In this document: positions 48,691-59,943 of the stretch, piece by piece
Layout of the letters: each line of letters opens with the position of its first letter
Position numbering within the stretch: the first letter of the stretch is position 1
Source of the DNA: Okapia johnstoni
Taxonomy: Eukaryota > Chordata > Mammalia > Artiodactyla > Giraffidae
NCBI GenBank assembly: GCA_024291935.2
Contig: CM044309.1
Span: forward strand, 3,472,001-3,536,000
Direction: 5' to 3'
Length of the DNA stretch: 64,000 nucleotides
Position numbers and translations under genes: made by a program
Notes under the pieces: model-generated
What the model was told of the DNA's origin: nothing
Seen by the model: only the letters and a program-made list of their open reading frames with translations
Databases searched by the model: none

Positions 48691-49406
48691 TTGTCATAAC
48701 AAGTATTTAAGGCCTGAATATTGGCATGTCTTCCTACTTGAGTGATCATATAATAAATTCTCTAAATAAGGATTCACTAGAGAGTGAAAGAGGGCTTTCT
48801 TTAATAATTATGTCAGAACAAAGGATGGGACTTCTGAAGCAAACAAAACCAGTACTTTAAAAATTTTAAAGAGAATTGAGAAGCTTACTTCCTCTTACAT
48901 AAAGACCAAATCAGTTTACATGGTGTTTCACACTGTAATACTTTCCTTTAATCTCCCCCTTTCAAAACTGTTATTATTTGTCTACACGGTACAAAGAAAA
49001 ATTGCTTTGAGGATAACGAAGGTTTCTGAAAACAATATGAATAGCAAATCATAACCTGTCTTTGTCTTTCAATCTTATTAAATCAACTCTTTTACATATT
49101 ATGGAAACATATGTGGAGATTTCTTTTTTAGTAAGTTAGGCTTTACAGAAAGACTTTAGAAGATTGATTATATGGACATTGTCCTGCTCAATTTACAATC
49201 TAATGAATGAAAATAAAGTCATACACATGAGCAGAAATAGGTTATAAGCAGAAGGAAACTAAAATGCATACTGTATAAAAAAGACTTAGAAGGAAAAAAC
49301 CAATGCTGAATGGATTTACTTGTGAGAAGGGAGTTTTTAGTAAGCACTTAAAGAGAAAGAGGTGGTTTTTGGATTAAATAAGAAGAGAAGAATGATTCAA
49401 AAAGGA
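48691..49406. other. Unassigned sequence
   Basis: AT-rich, no recognised feature. Confidence 0.5.

Positions 49407-49435
<29 letters not shown>
49407..49435. repeat. (AC)n microsatellite
   Basis: About fourteen AC units. Confidence 0.97.
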
Positions 49436-49437
<2 letters not shown>

Positions 49438-49456
49438 TTGTAACCAGCCTTTTGTT

Positions 49457-49660
49457 CTTCAGTTGCTCAGTCATGTCTGATTCTTTGTAACTCCTTAGAC
49501 TGTAGCCCGCCAAGCTCCTCTGTCCATGAGATTTTCCAGGCAACAATACTGAAGTGGCTTGCCATTTCCTTCTCCAGGGAATCTTCCAGACCCAGGGATC
49601 GAACCCACGTTTGCTGCAGTGGCAGGTGGATTCTTTACCACTAAGCCCCTGGGAAGTCCA
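49457..49660 (-). mobile_element. Bov-tA SINE
   Basis: Minus strand from 'cttcagttgctcagtcatgt' to 'aagcccctgggaagtcca'. Confidence 0.94.
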
Positions 49661-49959
49661 GCACCAGTCATGAGCCAGACCAGCTGCAGAGCTGGATGTC
49701 CAGAAAAGTTTACTGATTGTGATGACTAAACTTTGTCAAACTGGCCAGGCTGTAGTGTCTAGTCATATAATCAGGCACTAGTGTAGATATGGTTCTGAAG
49801 ATAGGTGTGGATGTGGTGCACTTTTATGCTTATTTGCCTTTCATGTAAAGGATAGTACCCTTGATAAAATTGATGGACCTCATCCATTAAATTAAAAGCC
49901 TAACATACACTGAGGTTTCCTAGAGAAGAAGTAATCCTGCTTGAAAAGTATAACATAGA
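49661..49959. other. Unassigned sequence
   Basis: No recognised feature. Confidence 0.5.
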
Positions 49960-50165
49960 AATCCTTTCTGACACTTCAACTTGACCTACAGATTGTGGAC
50001 TGAAAACCGTAACACCAACTTTTGCCTGAGTTTGCTGCCTTATGTACTGCCCTGTTGATTCCGGGTTTGCCTGCTGCTGCAGCTGTGTGAGCCTGTGTCT
50101 TAAAATTACACACACACATACATACACATTCATTTTGTTGATTCTTTGGAGAGTATCTGTACACT
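49960..50165 (+). repeat. Possible old mammalian repeat 3' end with CA tract
   Basis: 'gcagctgtgtgagcctgtgt', an (AC)n-like run at 50106-50127 and 'ttgttgattctttggagagt' recall a common old repeat with GTGAGCCAATTCC, a CA/TA tract and TTGGTTCTGTTTCTCTGGAGA. Family not certain. Confidence 0.4.
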
Positions 50166-51969
50166 GGTACTGACCAAACTAAGACCCAGTATTTTAACTC
50201 ATTTCACTGCCCACGCCTTCCCTCTTCTATTTAAATAATAAATAAAATACTTGAACTACTAAATAAATAAATACTTTAATAAATCAATTTATTGATTCAT
50301 ATATAGAGTTTGAGAGATACCACTATACACCCATTAGAATATGGAACAGTCTCAGGCAGACCACTATGCAGACCCCTGACTCTTTCTCCATGTTCTCATA
50401 GCTCCTCATTCTTTAGTCCTTTACCCTAGACATTCCAGCTGCTTCAGTTACCAAACCCATATCTGCCCCCTCAACTGAGAAAGTCCGCCGTATCTACTTA
50501 TCTCCACCCTCTTTCTACCTTTCCAGCACATTGATCATACAAGCCTCCTGGCAAAATGCTGGGATTGTTACCATAGGATTCATTTCACATGTTTCCTTTT
50601 TCTCTGTTTTCTCAGTCTTGTGCTGTCTGCTGTTCAGAGTCTGAACATGTTTGCTTTATATGTGTTTTTTAGATTTATGGCAATAGAGCAAGATGATTTT
50701 AGTAATTCTGTCATGGCTGAAAGTAGGAGTCAATAATGTTCTACCTTGCATTTTGAAGCCATACATAAAACTAACTATTTGGGTATGTCTCCATTCTTCT
50801 GTCATCATACAAAAATTGATTAAGAATCCTCATCATACTCTTTTCTTTTGTGTCCCTAATTGGACAATTGTTGTTTATGTGGCATATAAGGCAAAAGTCC
50901 CTTGGATGTAGAAAATTCTGACTATTTTCACCCAGTCTCACAATAATTACAATTTTGCTTTCATGTTGTTACCATGAAGATGTAAAAGTCTCCAGCCTCA
51001 GATCTGTGAATTAAAATGGGTAAAAAATCGACTGTGACTTATAATAACACTACATTTTTATTCTGCAGCAGAAATTTAAAATCTTTTCTATTTAGTTCAG
51101 TGTTGCTGAGTCTCCCATTACTCTCCCACTAAAATCTGATGCATGTCTGTTGCTGGTCTACAAGTCAAAACTAAATGTGTCTGTATATTGCTTGTCTATA
51201 ATAAATATAAACATAAAATATTATATTTGAGATATTTTTATATAAAGTAGGGAAAGCTCATTTAAAAAAAAAAATCCTAAGAAGGTAACTAAAGACAGTT
51301 TGAAAAACTTGCTTTCTTCCATAAAACCCTAGAAGGGGTAATTGTTTTCCTTTACCTTAGTTTGAGAACAGTTTTCTCCATAAAACAATTTGCTTTACAT
51401 TTTTAGGCATTCGTGCTGGTCAATAATCGTCTAGTGCAGCATGGAAATGGTCTCCCTCACAAGATTGAGAGGGACAGTTGGGTCAATAAAGGATCATTCT
51501 TGTGGGGCTTATCTTGCTGACACAGCAAAAGCTCATTCTATACGCACGCGTACATCAATGAGAACTGGTGTGCCATAATGAATACAGACTTGCATGCTCC
51601 CTTCTCTTTATTAAATAATCAGGTCAAGGTAGTGAGAGAGAATTCTGTTATTGTATATCCAAGAGTCTGTATTTGAAAATTAACAGAAGCCATGTCAATC
51701 ACCCAAATTTGATGGTTACTTTTGAGACAGCAACTAAAGACAGTCCCACTTTTGATTACTCTACAGTCTAGCAATTGCAATACTGGATGTGAAGCGGTGT
51801 TTATTATAGCACATCCCACCTTAACTGTAAAATAAATAGAATAATTTATAATAGTTTGTCTAATAGTTAATATTAAAGAGGAAATTATCAGTCATTTATT
51901 TGTTCATAAAATTATCTACCGCTTGGGATGACCAGTGTGTATTTTCTTTTTTGTTGTTTGTTTTTCAAC
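50166..51969. other. Long unassigned stretch
   Basis: No gene or repeat recognised; AT-rich, with a few AATAAATA-type runs around 50235-50290. Confidence 0.5.
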
Positions 51970-52130
51970 TTTAAACTTTTTATTTTGTATTGGGGTATAG
52001 CTGATAAACAATGTTGTGATAGTTTCAGGTGAACAGCGAGGGGACTCAGCCATACATATACATGTGTCCATTCTCCCCCAAACCCTCCTCCCATCCAGGC
52101 TGGCACATAACATTGATCAGTGTATATTTT
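51970..52130 (-). mobile_element. L1 3' UTR fragment
   Basis: Minus-strand L1 3' UTR: 'ttttgtattggggtatagct', 'gataaacaatgttgtgatag', 'tttcaggtgaacagcgaggg' and 'catacatatacatgtgtcca'. Confidence 0.85.
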
Positions 52131-52283
52131 CTTCAACCACTTACTTGTTACTGTGAAAAAAAAGACATTAACTCTATATTTTAAACTGTGAAAATGAACA
52201 ACTTTCTTTTATATGCAGTGTGAAGTTTTTAATGTTAGTTTCTTCTCTACTGTAGAAATATAAATAAAACAAGCAGTGAACTT
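52131..52283. other. Unassigned sequence
   Basis: Short gap, nothing recognised. Confidence 0.5.
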
Positions 52284-52295
52284 AAATATTAAGGA

Positions 52296-52815
52296 ATCAG
52301 TTCAGTTCAGTTGCTCAGTCATGTCCGACCTTTGCAACTCCATGGACTGCAGCACGCCAGGCCTCCCTGTCCATCACCAACTCCCGGAGCTTGCTTAAAC
52401 TCATATCCATCGAGTCGGTGATGCCATCCAACCATCTCATCCTCTGTCGTCGCCTTCTCCTCCTGCCCTCAATCTTTCCCAGCATCAGGGTCTTTTCAAA
52501 TGAGTCAGTTCTTCGCATCAGGTGGTCCAAGTATTGGAGCTTCAGCATTAGTCTTTCCAATGAATATTCAGGACTGATTTCCTTTAGAATGGACTGGTTG
52601 GATCTCCTTGCAGGTCAAGGGACTCTCAAGAGTTTTCTCCAACACCACAGTTCAAAAGCATCAATTCTTCGGCGCTCAGCTTTCTTTATAGTCCAACTCT
52701 CACATCCATACATGACCACTGGAAAAACCATAGCCTTGACTAGACGGACCTTTGTTGACAAAGTAATGTCTCTGCTTTTTACTATGCTGTCTAGGTTGGT
52801 CATAACTTTCCTTCC
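52296..52815 (-). mobile_element. BovB LINE, 5'-truncated, with target-site duplication
   Basis: Minus-strand BovB 3' part of 520 bases. AAATATTAAGGA stands at 52284-52295 and again at 52816-52827, a perfect 12-base target-site duplication that fixes both ends. Frames at 52803-52615 and 52560-52315 hold the ORF2 C-terminal signature ([31 protein letters not shown]). A frame change near 52560-52615 breaks them. Confidence 0.96.
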
Positions 52816-52827
52816 AAATATTAAGGA

Positions 52828-53159
52828 CTATAAGTATAGAAAAGGCTTTTTAAAGCATGCAGTTTGATTGTTACAAATCAAACTGTTTCACAGTTAGATA
52901 TTTATATCTAATTTTGGATTGCACAAAAACGCATGGCTAGAATTTAGAAAAATTTTGCCAACTTTTATTTTGCCTGTGACTGTAGATAAATCAGTTGCTA
53001 AATTGAATGGCAGGTTGGGGTTTTTTTGCCCCCAAAAGGGAATGCCTTCAGGCAACACATTTGTTTTTTTGGGTTGACACAGGTGCCACCACCCCGTGTT
53101 ATCAGGAGAGCTTGAGATGAAGACTGCAGGCTCTCGAAGGAGCAAGTCTGAAACTGAAT
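52828..53159. other. Unassigned sequence
   Basis: No recognised feature. Confidence 0.5.
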
Positions 53160-53365
53160 CCCACACTTGCCTCAGTGTGTGACCTTCACAGCACTCCTCC
53201 AGGCCTTCGTTTACTTGTCTGTAAAATGAGGAGAATTACATAGTACCTTATATCACTTTTGTGACAGTTAAGTGAATGTATACAGATATTGCTTGAAGCT
53301 ATATCTGGCTTATAATAAAAACCAGTGACCATGGCAATGACGCTGGTAGCAGTAATAATAATGTC
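53160..53365 (+). repeat. MIR SINE
   Basis: 'tgtgtgaccttcacagcact', 'tttacttgtctgtaaaatga', 'ggagaattacatagtacctt' and 'tgacagttaagtgaatgtat', ending in AATAATAATAAT-like text, read as a nearly complete MIR. Confidence 0.87.
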
Positions 53366-53379
53366 TGGTCTCTGCACTA

Positions 53380-54700
53380 ATAGTTGACCCGCTTGGCTCC
53401 GAAAACAGTTGAACTTGTAAGAGAAGCTCGAAACCTCCGTGAGCGTCTTGAGAGTGACACAGTGATTGGCGGAGCTCGCGGCCAGTCTGCTCTCCAGGCC
53501 ACAGCATCCCCTGCTTTTGTGGCCTTCCCCCACCTTGGCTGTCTTCCTGCCGCTGAGCTGGTGGCTGCAGAAGAAGCCGGCAGGTGGTTCCCCGGGGCGG
53601 ACAGCGGCCGCCGCACACAGCTGTTCTCTGAGGCGGGCCGCGGGGCGGGCCGACGGCGGCGCCGGTCTCTGACGGCGCCCGGGTCCCCTCCGAGGGCGGG
53701 CCGACGGCGGCGGCGACGGCGCCCAGCTGGTCAGACGGCTCTGACGGACGGGCCCGGGTCCCTCCGAGGCGGGAAGGCCGCCGACAGCCGTCAGGCCGAC
53801 GGCGGCGCGCACAGCAGCTGTTCTCTGACGGCGCGCCCGGGTCCCTCCGAGGCGGGAAGGCCGGGGCGGGAAAGCCGTCGGCGGGCCGCGCGCACAGCTG
53901 TTCCGTGACGCGCCCGGGTCCCTCCGAGGCGCGAAGGCCGTTAGACGGCGGCGCGCACAGGCGGCGCCCGGGTTCTGACGGCGGCGGGTCCCTCCGAGGC
54001 GGGAAGGCCGTCAGACGGCGCGCGGCGCACAGCTGGTCTCTGACGGCGCCCGGGTCCCTCCGAGGCGCGAAGGCCGCCGTCTGACGGCGCCCGGGTCCCT
54101 CCGAGGCGGGAAGGCCGCGGGGCGGGACAGCCGTCAGACGGGCGGGCCGACGGCCGCGCGCACAGAGGTTCTCTGACGGCGCCCGGGTCCCTCCGAGGCG
54201 GGAAGGCCGCGGGGCGGGAAAGCCGACGGGCGGGCCGACGGCGGCGCGCACAGCTGTTCCGTGACGGCGCCCGGGTCCCTCCGAGGCGCGAAGGCCGTTA
54301 GACGGCGGCGCGCACAGCTGCTTTCTGACGGCGCCCGGGTCCCTCCGAGGCGGGAAGGCCGTCAGACAGGCGGGCCGACGGCGGCGCGCACAGCTGCTCC
54401 CTGAAGGCGCCCGGGTCCCTCCGAGGCGGGATGGCCGCGCGGGGCGCGACGGCCGTCAGACGGCGGCGCGCGGCGGAATGACACGCTTCCCGGGGAAGGA
54501 GGCGCTCAGTCTCACAGCTTTTAGTCAGGCTGACGCTCTCCCCGTTTCTCAAGGTGCCTTCACAGAGTTCGAGCAGTTGACTGACTGAAGCTGAGGAGGG
54601 AAGGCTCAGTGTCAGGCTTTCACAATGGGGCCGCTGCAGCTCCCTCGCAGCGGGAGACGTGGGCTGGCGTGTGGCCTGGCCTCCTGACAGCGTGGCGCCC
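53380..54700. promoter_or_regulatory. CpG-island-like segment around the minisatellite
   Basis: CpG frequency rises sharply at about 53.38 kb, peaks in the repeat array and is still moderate to about 54.7 kb, in contrast with the rest of the window. Undecayed CpG suggests little germline methylation, which is typical of promoters, or recent origin. There is no recognisable first exon or splice-donor context to confirm a promoter. Confidence 0.45.
53590..54478. repeat. CpG-dense degenerate minisatellite, eleven units
   Basis: Tandem array built on a core reading CGGGTCCCTCCGAGGC, present at about 53681 (variant), 53755, 53839, 53915, 53985, 54051, 54092, 54184, 54272, 54336 and 54412. Successive spacings are 74, 84, 76, 70, 66, 41, 92, 88, 64 and 76 bases. 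Between cores come GACGGCGC, GGCGGGAAGGCCG, GTCAGACGG, GGCGGGCCGACGG and GCGCACAGCTG blocks in varying combinations. Long frames read on the minus strand across it (313, 208 and 168 codons) and on the plus strand (174 codons) are by-products of the repeat: they are Ala/Arg/Pro/Gly-rich with no domain. Not related to any transposon family I know. Confidence 0.9.
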
Positions 54701-55227
54701 TGCGGTGGTTGGACTTTCCCTCTGAGGCTCAGGGCTGTGGATGTAAGTGTTCCAGCTGAGACCCAAGGTGCACCGGCGTGTAATTCCCACTGTGGCATTT
54801 TCACTCCTTTGGATTGATTGCATGCTGGTCATTGAGGTTCAGTCCATATTCAATAAGAGGTGGCAAAGACCTCCGCTCTCCACTCGAGTGTCAGAGGATT
54901 TGAGAACATATTTTACAATCGTCACATAATCTTTCCTTCTGAAAACGTTGCTTCCCCATGCCCACGCCATGCGTGCTCTTTGAGTTCCCCTCAGTCTTCG
55001 TCTGTTGTGACTCCAGATGATGACCGTGTTCAGAGATTCAACAGAGATCTCATTTCTGTACGCCCAGAGTCTGATACAACGCCGCCTTACTGCACACACG
55101 ACTGACGGACTTGCGAGGGTTACCTTAACTGATAACATGGTGACTATTCTGCAGAGGCTTGGCACACTCTATATACACACTAACTGTTAGCTCTAAGTGT
55201 CCTAGAGAGCTGTTACCATGATGATAA
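54701..55227. other. Flank of the CpG-rich segment, unassigned
   Basis: Moderate GC content, scattered CpG, short frames on both strands (60-108 codons). No repeat or gene family recognised. Confidence 0.45.
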
Positions 55228-55425
55228 ATCTTCGTTTAAGTTCCAGCTCCACCGCCTTCTACATGTTTTGCCTTCATTAAATTGCTTCAGTTCTCTAAGC
55301 CTCTTTTTCCCTTTTGTACAAGGATGATAATAATAGTGAATTTTATAGGATTTTAGGAATGATTCATACAAATGCTTATTATAATATCTGGTGCACAGTA
55401 AGCAAAATCTTTTATGAAAATTTGT
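55228..55425 (+). repeat. MIR SINE
   Basis: 'gttccagctccaccgccttc', 'ttgcttcagttctctaagcc', 'tttgtacaaggatgataata' and 'atatctggtgcacagtaagc' in MIR order. Confidence 0.83.
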
Positions 55426-56414
55426 CCAGAACAAATTTTAACTCCAACAAATTTCTCTATAGATTAATCCACGGAGAAAGAACTTTTAAACAACAATTCA
55501 GAGGAAGAGGTAGTTATCTACTCTAATCAATAGAGAGGGGCAAATCTGGGGCCTGGGTTTAATGATGGTATATTTTATTACATAATACATTTGTGTCCTT
55601 GACATAGTCTAAGACTAATCAAATCAAAGTAAATTTACAGATTGATCTTAATAATACAGAGCATTGAAAACATTTATAATTAAATAAAATTAAGATAATT
55701 AGGTGTCTTCTCACATGACTGATTCTTATGCTTCTGTAGAACATTAAGTAAAAGAGCTCCAAACAATATTTCATCATGACTTCCCATTCTATATATTTTG
55801 GCATATCCAGTACTTCCTAAGTGGCTAAGAATTGCTCTTCATATATGTTCAACCTAACTTCATACTCCAATCATGACTAATAGAGTTTAAAGCTGGTTAA
55901 TTTTATCAATAAACATTGAAGAGTTATTGAATTACAAAAATAACTACTGTTACAGCAAATATAACTTAGATGTTTGTTCAAATTTTACTTTTATTTCATG
56001 GACAGAAAAATATATAAATCCATAAAGAATCACATCTTTTTGAAAATAGTACATTGGGCTGGTGAGTTAACTGAAGCTCTTACCCACTCTACAATGTAAC
56101 TGAAGAAATGCCAGGCATCCTGCTTAAGTTGTTAAAGGATCTGTCATTTTTCTGCATGACCCATTTGACTGATATTGCTACAAATGCATAATATTTTGTG
56201 AAACACTGCTTTTACCCTCCTATTTATAGTTTACATATAATGATAAGAAAACTGTTTTAAAATGTAGGTGAAATTATTCAGTAAAAGCATCACTAAGATG
56301 AGAGTTAGGAGACCCGGGTTATAGTCTTCTCTCAGTTGCTAACAAATTAAATGATTTTGTTACTTCCGGGCTGGTTTGGGATATAATGGTTGGTATGATT
56401 TAGCAAATATGAAG
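55426..56414. other. AT-rich sequence, little recognised
   Basis: No gene. A weak MIR trace may lie near 56290-56410 ('gagacccgggttatagtctt'). Confidence 0.5.
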
Positions 56415-56630
56415 GCTGTGCTAAGTCACTCCATTCCTGTCTGACTCTTTGCAACCCTATGGACTGTAGCCCGCCAGGCTCCTCTGTCCATGGGATTTTC
56501 CAGGCAGGAACACTGGAGTGGGTGCCATTTCCTCCTCCAGGGGATCTTCCCTTCCCAGGTATATAACACAACTCCTGGGACTCCTGCACTGCAGACAGAT
56601 TTTTCTACTGCTGAGCCAAAGGGAAGCCCA
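56415..56630 (-). mobile_element. Bov-tA SINE
   Basis: Minus strand from 'gtgctaagtcactccattcc' to 'gagccaaagggaagccca'. Confidence 0.93.
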
Positions 56631-57309
56631 AATATGAGGTCATTTACCTACAAATGTTCTTTGATTTCATAAACTATGCATAGATTTGTGTCTCGTAACA
56701 AGCAATATTAAATATACAATTTTATAGACTAAAATCTATATAGAGTTTGGGATGTTATGAAATACTAATTTAAATTTCCTTTATTCCTAAGTAATCAATG
56801 ACATTCTTGACTCTCTTCCTGACTCCCATCTATCTGCATACTAAAAGACATTGAGCTGCCTTAATAACAAATCAATAACAGTGATTTGGTCTTTGATTTC
56901 CTTCTTCAGTGTTTTATTTTTCCAGTAAAAACTGGCCCAGTATTTTCTTGATCTTCTGATAAATAACAATGTTCTTTCCGTGAAATGAAATAACTTTATA
57001 GACTTTTCAATCTTTACTTCACATGTGAACTTACTGAAATCAGGCTTATGGCTAGTTAGGGTAAGAATACTTCCAGATTGTTGAGTTCAAATGTTTTCTA
57101 AATTAAATGCTGAATTCCAGAATATGGGTAATAAACTTAATTGATGAAAACCATGTCTGTATACAGTAAGCTTTCTTCCTATCTACTTTCAGACCTTAAG
57201 ATGATCTTTAGATTGTTTTAAATTTCTGGAACAGTGAAGGAAACATCTCTGCATAATTATAAAACTTAGTCAAAAACCCTACCACCATGATATGCTATAT
57301 GCCAACCTA
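56631..57309. other. AT-rich sequence, nothing recognised
   Basis: No recognised feature. Confidence 0.5.
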
Positions 57310-57450
57310 AAATATATTGCATCATTAAATCCTTGCAACAAGGATGGAAGTTATTATTGAAAAGTTGAGAAAATAGAGGCTGAAGAAATAGTGACGTTAT
57401 TAGCCACATTTAATTCACCTGGGAAAGTTTAGAGCGTGCATATAACCCAT
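57310..57450 (-). repeat. MIR SINE remnant
   Basis: 'gcatcattaaatccttgcaa', 'ggaagttattattgaaaagt' and 'tgagaaaatagaggctgaag' match the minus-strand MIR core; right side decayed. Confidence 0.68.
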
Positions 57451-57655
57451 ATTCACAAAGTTTTGGGTAGCCACACATCTGAGGATATTTTTGACTGGAA
57501 AATAATTGGATGATATCAGAACAGATTATATGGAAGAATATATACAGAAAGCTTATACAAACAAATATAGCATATTACCATAATTTCTTACCTTTCTTAA
57601 ACACCTTCAGGGATTTGCTCGTTCCTATATATCTTTAGAGATTAAAGGATGAAAT

Positions 57656-57796
57656 GAGATGCCTGCATGGCATCACTGATGCGACAGACATGAACTGGGC
57701 AACCTCCAGGAGACGGTGAGGGACAGGGAGGCCTGGAGTGCTGCAGTCCATGGGGTCGCAGAGAGTCAGACACGACTGGGCAATTGAACAGCAACA
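57656..57796 (+). mobile_element. BovB 3' fragment
   Basis: Plus strand from 'gagatgcctgcatggcatca' to 'gactgggcaattgaacagca'. It starts at nearly the same internal BovB position as 27379. A GATTAAA flank on each side may be a target-site duplication. Confidence 0.88.
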
Positions 57797-58692
57797 AGGA
57801 TTAAATGGATTAAATTTAATAAGGATTTAATACTTTGATTATTTTTTTCTTATTCTTTGAAAAAATTATTAATATTTACACGTATTTTATTTCAAGTTTC
57901 TTTTTCCATCAAGTAGTATTATTTTGTAATCTCCTGAGCTACACAGAAGCAAAAGAAACTTGATTATGGGTATGTTAGAGAGCTGAGATTGTGAGCTGGG
58001 AAAAAAATAAGGTGACTATCTCACAGGGGTAACAGATCCACTAAAACACACCTCTTTTCCATCTTCTAATATTTTCTTAGGATCATGAAGAACCTGCTAA
58101 GCAGATGGTTTTTGACTTCCACTAAAAGTTTTTTTTGTTTTATTTTTGGTGAATGGAATTTCCTAGAGCGACTCTGTTCTATGTCATGTCACTAGCATCT
58201 AGGGAAATGCGAGCCTTGTTTTTGCCTCACTGATTGTTTAATGAGTAATATATCTGGGGTCCTTCTTTGAAGAGACATTTAAGTCAGCCTTCATCCAGAC
58301 TGTGTGCTTAAGTCTTTGTGGTTGTCATGGGTATTTTTGATAACGGCACTGAACTGTGTTAAGCGATTTAGAATCTCGCTCTCCTCTTAAGCATCAGGCG
58401 TTGACGTGTGTGCCATGATGTCGCTCTTTTTTTCCTGCGTGCATGAACCCTCATTCTCTGTTTGTGCCCGGTCTGCCTGTCTGATTTGGAATCAAAGCTC
58501 TCTGGGAAAAGTCTAATTTGGTGCTGTGCACACTCTAAAGTCACTGCATGAGCTAAGTAAATGTTTATCAATGAATATAATTGTCAACATTAATGGTGGA
58601 TGTTATTGATTCATAGCCGTGATAATAACATGCATTGATCATTACTGGGAGTCGATAACTGGACCTAAGTTTTCTTAATGAGCAAAATACAG

Positions 58693-58693
<1 letters not shown>
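57797..58693. other. Unassigned sequence
   Basis: No recognised feature; a 67-codon minus-strand frame at 58571-58368 is Arg/Lys-rich at its end and unsupported. Confidence 0.5.

Positions 58694-58730
<37 letters not shown>
58694..58730. repeat. (TG)n microsatellite
   Basis: About eighteen perfect TG units, likely length-variable. Confidence 0.97.
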
Positions 58731-58733
<3 letters not shown>

Positions 58734-59164
58734 GCTAACAATGATTGTTTTCCATATCCACATTGTAACAGAAAATGTTTCTTGGATGACTGTTTTACAC
58801 TTCGTTTAAGTATACTTTAAAATGACTAATAGAAGCAGGCAGCATACATCTAAATATTGTAGGCATTTGAGTTAATTCAGTAAATACTTTTATTTATACA
58901 TTAACATATTTGTCAAATGGGCAGAATACTCAGGTACATATTGAAGACCAAAGAGACACGTGAGATGGTCTCGCCCTTCAGTTTGCCTGTCACACAAGGC
59001 CCACAGGAGTGAGCAGACATGTGCAGGTCTGGGTGCTAAATGCAGGGACGGGTCAGGGTGGAAAGTTAAGAGTCCCTTGGGAAATTTGCTTTTAATAAGT
59101 CTTTCTTTATTCCAAGAGGGGACCTTGTTAAGCACTATCATGGACTAGCCAAAGCTTCAGAAGA
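58731..59164. other. Unassigned sequence
   Basis: No recognised feature; an 83-codon minus-strand frame at 59141-58890 is unsupported. Confidence 0.45.
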
Positions 59165-59290
59165 ACCATAGGAGGTATTTCATTTCCATTTCCATGTGAG
59201 AAAACTGTAATTTAGTGATATTTGTGATTAACTTGTCCAAAGTCTCAGAGCAGAGATTTGAATTCAGACTGGCCACACATGAAGCCAAAA
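59165..59290 (-). repeat. MIR SINE remnant
   Basis: 'atgtgagaaaactgtaattt', 'ttaacttgtccaaagtctca' and 'gagatttgaattcagactgg' match minus-strand MIR. Confidence 0.75.
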
Positions 59291-59499
59291 CTCTGTCTAT
59301 TTAATGACTCCTTTATAAAGCTCTCAGATCCAAGCACTTAGAGAATTAGGAAGCCTTTCTTCATTTGATCTATTTATGGATGTATAATGAACTTATGGTT
59401 TGAGTTATTAATAGATATTATCCATAGAAGAATGATAAATAATATTTAAATGCTCAGTATCAAGTTAATACTGTAAAATTAAGCTAGAAAATAATACTC
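59291..59499. other. Unassigned sequence
   Basis: Nothing recognised. Confidence 0.5.
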
Positions 59500-59558
59500 A
59501 GTTCAGTTCAGTTGCTCAGTTGTGTCCAACTCTTTGCGACCCCCTGGACTGCAGCACA
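59500..59558 (-). mobile_element. BovB 3' terminal fragment
   Basis: Only the last ~60 bases of BovB on the minus strand: the TTCAG units and 'ttgctcagttgtgtccaact' to 'ctggactgcagcac', then an A run (59559-59565) follows at once. Confidence 0.88.
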
Positions 59559-59739
59559 AAAAAACACAGAGAAGGTTTCTATATGCTCTTAGGGCTAAAG
59601 GTAAATTTAATATTATTCTTAATATTTAAAAATATGTCTCTTGACCTGATAATACTCTGTACTTATGGGAGAAGCACATTTTCTAATGCTTTGACTCAGT
59701 AATGATAGTGTGTGTGCATAAGTGCATGCGTTTGTGTGC

Positions 59740-59943
59740 ACACTCAGTTGTGTCTGACTCTGCAGTCCCACAGACTGTAGCCCACCAGACTCCTCTCTCC
59801 ATGGAACTTTCCAGGCAAGAATGCTGGAGTGGGTTGCCATTTCCTTCTCCAGGGGATCTTCCTGACACAAGGATCGAACCCACATCTCTTGCATCTTCTG
59901 CATTGGCAGGCAGATTCTTTACCACATGTCACCAATGAAGCCC
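59740..59943 (-). mobile_element. Bov-tA SINE
   Basis: Minus strand from 'actcagttgtgtctgactct' to 'caccaatgaagcccaa'. A TG-rich stretch lies just to the left (59708-59740). Confidence 0.93.

Noticed and set aside
53310..54251. Open frame of 313 codons (minus strand) and overlapping 208-, 168- and 174-codon frames
   Set aside because: They exist because the CpG-rich tandem array has few stop codons. Products are Ala/Arg/Pro/Gly-rich repeats without domains, and several frames on both strands are open at once.
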